From NCBI GenBank assembly GCA_037833965.1, contig AP031352.1:5064501-5128500 (forward strand): a stretch of 64,000 nucleotides of DNA. Direction: 5' to 3'. A program made the translations under genes and the position numbers. The notes below the pieces were generated by a model, which had not been told where the DNA came from, did no database searches, and saw only the letters and a list, made by a program, of their open reading frames with translations. The DNA comes from Marchantia polymorpha subsp. ruderalis. Its lineage: Eukaryota; Streptophyta; Marchantiopsida; Marchantiales; Marchantiaceae. Of the stretch, positions 61,360 to 64,000 are shown piece by piece (positions within the stretch are counted from its first letter, which is position 1; each line of letters begins with the position of its first letter).

Positions 61360-64000
61360 CTCCCACTTCCTTCGCTTGGAGCCCACATCCCTCTGCCGTG
61401 CGTTGCCCCCAGTCCGTCCTACTGCCCCCATCGCTCGCTTTTGTCTCCTCTTCTTTCTGGCACCTTTTTCCTCCGCGCTCGCTCCATTGTTGCATCCGGC
61501 TGAGACTGGGCCTACGATTTGCGACGGGAAATGGTAGATTGTGTAGTAGGACGATTTGTTTGTTTGGACAGGCCAGTGGCAAATTTTTGGTTCGACAGCA
61601 CCAGCCAGGAGTGCTGTCCTCCTCCCTCGCGGTGACGGGGTATTCATTCGGACTGCCAAGGAAGTGGCCGGAGGAGTGACAGGGTGCTGGAGCACATCGG
61701 GGACGACTCATATTTTATTTCCATCCTCATGAGCATTTGCGGTGTGCACCCCAGGAAGGCGATCCATTTACGGTGTGACGTGTCGAGACTTCCAGATTGG
61801 GGCGTAGGTCCTAGCTGCGCCGGCAAACATTTGCTGCCTATTCTTTTGTACATCCTGGCTTGCCATTCGTCCGTCTGCGAGCACTGCGCTTAGCAGGCTA
61901 GGGTAGAGTTGTAACCGTGTGTGCTCACCTCCGAGAAGGGATAAGCGGTCCGCTCTTTGTCCTTTCATCTGCCGGTTGCATCTGCGACTTGTTCCTCTTC
62001 GTATCACCTGTGGTCGGACGGCGAAGGTAGCTTTTGCGCTCTCTCATCGCCTTAGGGCATCTGCTGGAATTCGTGTTTGCTTTCTGCGCATCTTTGTTAC
62101 ACCGGGCACCTTGTTTCAAGAAGAACCATATGCTGTGTGGCGGTCCTTCGTCGTTGTTTTCTGTCTTCTTTACTGCCTCATATCCTCATGCGACAGTCAC
62201 GAGCGCTGATCTGCCGTTTCGTGTCCCCCGTACCGTCATTTCGGATGCCTTCTGGTGTATAATGTCAGTTAATACCATCTTGTGCATTCCTCCTGTTTCT
62301 ATCTTGATCTTTTCCTTCAGTCAACTTGCGGGATTCCTAAAAAGGACACACACTTTCTTGTGGTCTCTTCTCGAACTGTTGCTGCCTTTGTTGAAAGTTA
62401 TCACCCCTCCTCCTGCACGGTTCCTTCTTGGCGGATTGAGTCTTCATTGTTCTAGTACGGGAGCTGCCTGTATCACATGAAAGATCTAGCGTTCGCTTGG
62501 TGTAATTTTTATCACTAGTGTAATTTTACCTTTGCGCCGAACCTCACATGCCTCCCTATTCGGTGTTCTTCTTTTGATGTGGATCTGTCTCTGCTATCTT
62601 ATTCCAGATCTTTACTGTAATCACCTTATTATTGGATGGGATAGAGGAATGCCAGAGCAGGAGCAAGTGCCAAAGATTCGCGATCTGTGGATCTGAGAAG
62701 AGTGCGTTTGTGTACTCGGGGGGAAAGGGGGTAAGTCCGAGCAGGTCCGGTGTCGTGCCTGGGGCAGAGGAAAGGACATGAGAAATTTAAGTCAGGGGAA
62801 GCGTTTACGAGGTTGATGGTCAAAGATCAAGACTGCGCTTCTTTGAGTGGAGGAAATTTACGTAAGCCCTGACATCTGTGGATGTTCTGAGGTTTAGGAA
62901 GACTTTGGGCTGAGTCTTGCCGTTGGTGCTCCACTGATATTGGGTTTATGTGAGATCCCCACCTCGCAACCCTACTTTATGAGGCGTGACGTGAGGGCTG
63001 GCAAACAGGTATCTGCAATCAGCCGGAATTCGTAGGTGAAGAACTTTGGGGACCGAAGTTGGCTTGAACTGAGTTCAAATTTTCGGAACATATTCAAGGA
63101 GGTGAAAGAGACGCAACAAATTGTACAGGGTGATGGCCGTGTAGAGAGTGAAGTTAAAGCGCAGCTACTTTGAAGCCTAGAAGGTTTTGACGAGCATCTT
63201 ACAGCCTGAGGAGGACTCACCGTAGTCACTTGAGCAAGTCCAAGGGAGGGTTGGGATATAATGAGCTTTTGATCATAAGAAAAGGGTACACTGGAAAGAA
63301 TGATGTTGGAAGGGCATACTAGTGGCAATATTATGGAGTCACGTGGTCTGAAGGTGATGCAGGCCCAAGCTGCATCTCTCCCGTTTTATGGTTCTTCTGT
63401 TTCGTCTCCCCTGTTTTCTGACAACATCTACTTGCCTGCGGAGGTCTAGCCTTGACCTTTCCTCTATCACCTTCTCTCTGCCTATGGACTTTTGACCTTA
63501 TGACATGTGAGTGCTGGTAGAATTTCTCTTGGATCTCACGTCCGTAAGTCTAGCTTCTGATGTCGTTTTTCATGCATTGTGGGCAAGCTGCTTAGTAATA
63601 GCTATGCATGCATGCGTATGATGTCCTGGATCGTCAGTATTTACTCTATGTATTGAGGGTATGCGGGTGTGTTGTAGTAAAAAGTTTTCGTTTCATTTCG
63701 GAGCTATTCGAGGACAGAGTTTATTCACCCTCCTGTACGATCTGTTTCGGTAGTAGTACGATTTGTATCGAGTGGTGCTTGGTTTGGTCGGTTTCAGTCA
63801 GTCCTACCTTACGATTATAATATCACTGTGATTCTGGTACCTAGAGAAGTTGAGGCTTGCGATCAGTATGATTGTCATCCTAGATTGGGATCCGACGACT
63901 GCAACCTTTTCCCAAAGATGTCCTCAAAATTTGGTGTTTCCTTGATCATCAAGAGGAGCTATGCTAGATGCTCGTCTCCCAGCTTGTTGCATGATAAATG

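Larger units (their letters stand above)
57931..64000. other. GC-rich region, possible promoter and 5' leader of a gene to the right
   Basis: GC-rich with many overlapping ORFs on both strands that reflect composition (Arg, Ser, Pro, Ala-rich translations) and no domain. Between 60.7 and 61.4 kb there is a run of CT- and CG-rich simple repeats, like the Y-patch and pyrimidine-rich leaders of plant promoters. An acceptor-like pyrimidine tract ending GTTGCAG lies at about 61060, and leader-like sequence with short upstream-type ORFs continues to the edge. The best guess is the upstream part of a plus-strand gene whose coding exons start beyond the window; this is inference. Confidence 0.4.

Noticed and set aside
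60384-61711. Several overlapping 150-228 codon ORFs on both strands
   Set aside because: They are open because of CT- and CG-rich repeats and translate to Arg/Ser/Pro-rich noise on both strands.

Overview
The window looks like nuclear DNA of a green plant that makes swimming sperm, most likely a bryophyte (liverwort or moss). Three things point to plants: a sequence matching plant U6 snRNA, a decayed LHCII chlorophyll a/b-binding gene, and decayed plant-type HMGB boxes. The one confident protein gene encodes CCDC113/CFAP263, a protein of motile cilia; seed plants other than cycads and Ginkgo lack flagellate sperm. The species itself is inference.

Layout. 1-7.9 kb: mid-GC sequence with no recognised gene, apart from one weak 202-codon ORF just upstream of the cilium gene. 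7.93-14.54 kb: seven-exon CCDC113 gene on the + strand, with every exon junction in phase. 14.5-20.8 kb: GC-rich, CT-rich sequence without recognisable proteins, holding a weak 104-codon ORF on the - strand. 20.8-25.5 kb: AT-rich, with a tandem array of decayed HMG-box modules (- strand) flanked by about 220-bp direct repeats. 25.5-30 kb: unassigned sequence. 30.0-31.6 kb: broken pogo/Tigger-like transposase interrupted by a U6 snRNA copy that carries a snap-back palindrome, and by a second foldback insertion. 35.69-36.44 kb: Pack-MULE-like element with terminal inverted repeats and a near-perfect 9-bp target duplication, enclosing a decayed LHCB gene. 46.77-48.45 kb: two neighbouring non-autonomous elements of the same terminal-repeat family. 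48.5-57.9 kb: very AT-rich, with a hAT (TTF/DUF4371/dimerisation) relic and a MITE. 57.9-64 kb: abrupt return to GC-rich sequence with CT-rich and CG-rich simple repeats, resembling a promoter and 5' leader of a gene lying beyond the right edge.

Only one gene appears intact. The rest is a record of DNA transposons, captured or duplicated host gene pieces, and small foldback rearrangements. I saw no convincing tRNA, rRNA, CRISPR array or LTR/viral element. All family assignments come from reading translated sequence by eye; no database search was possible.
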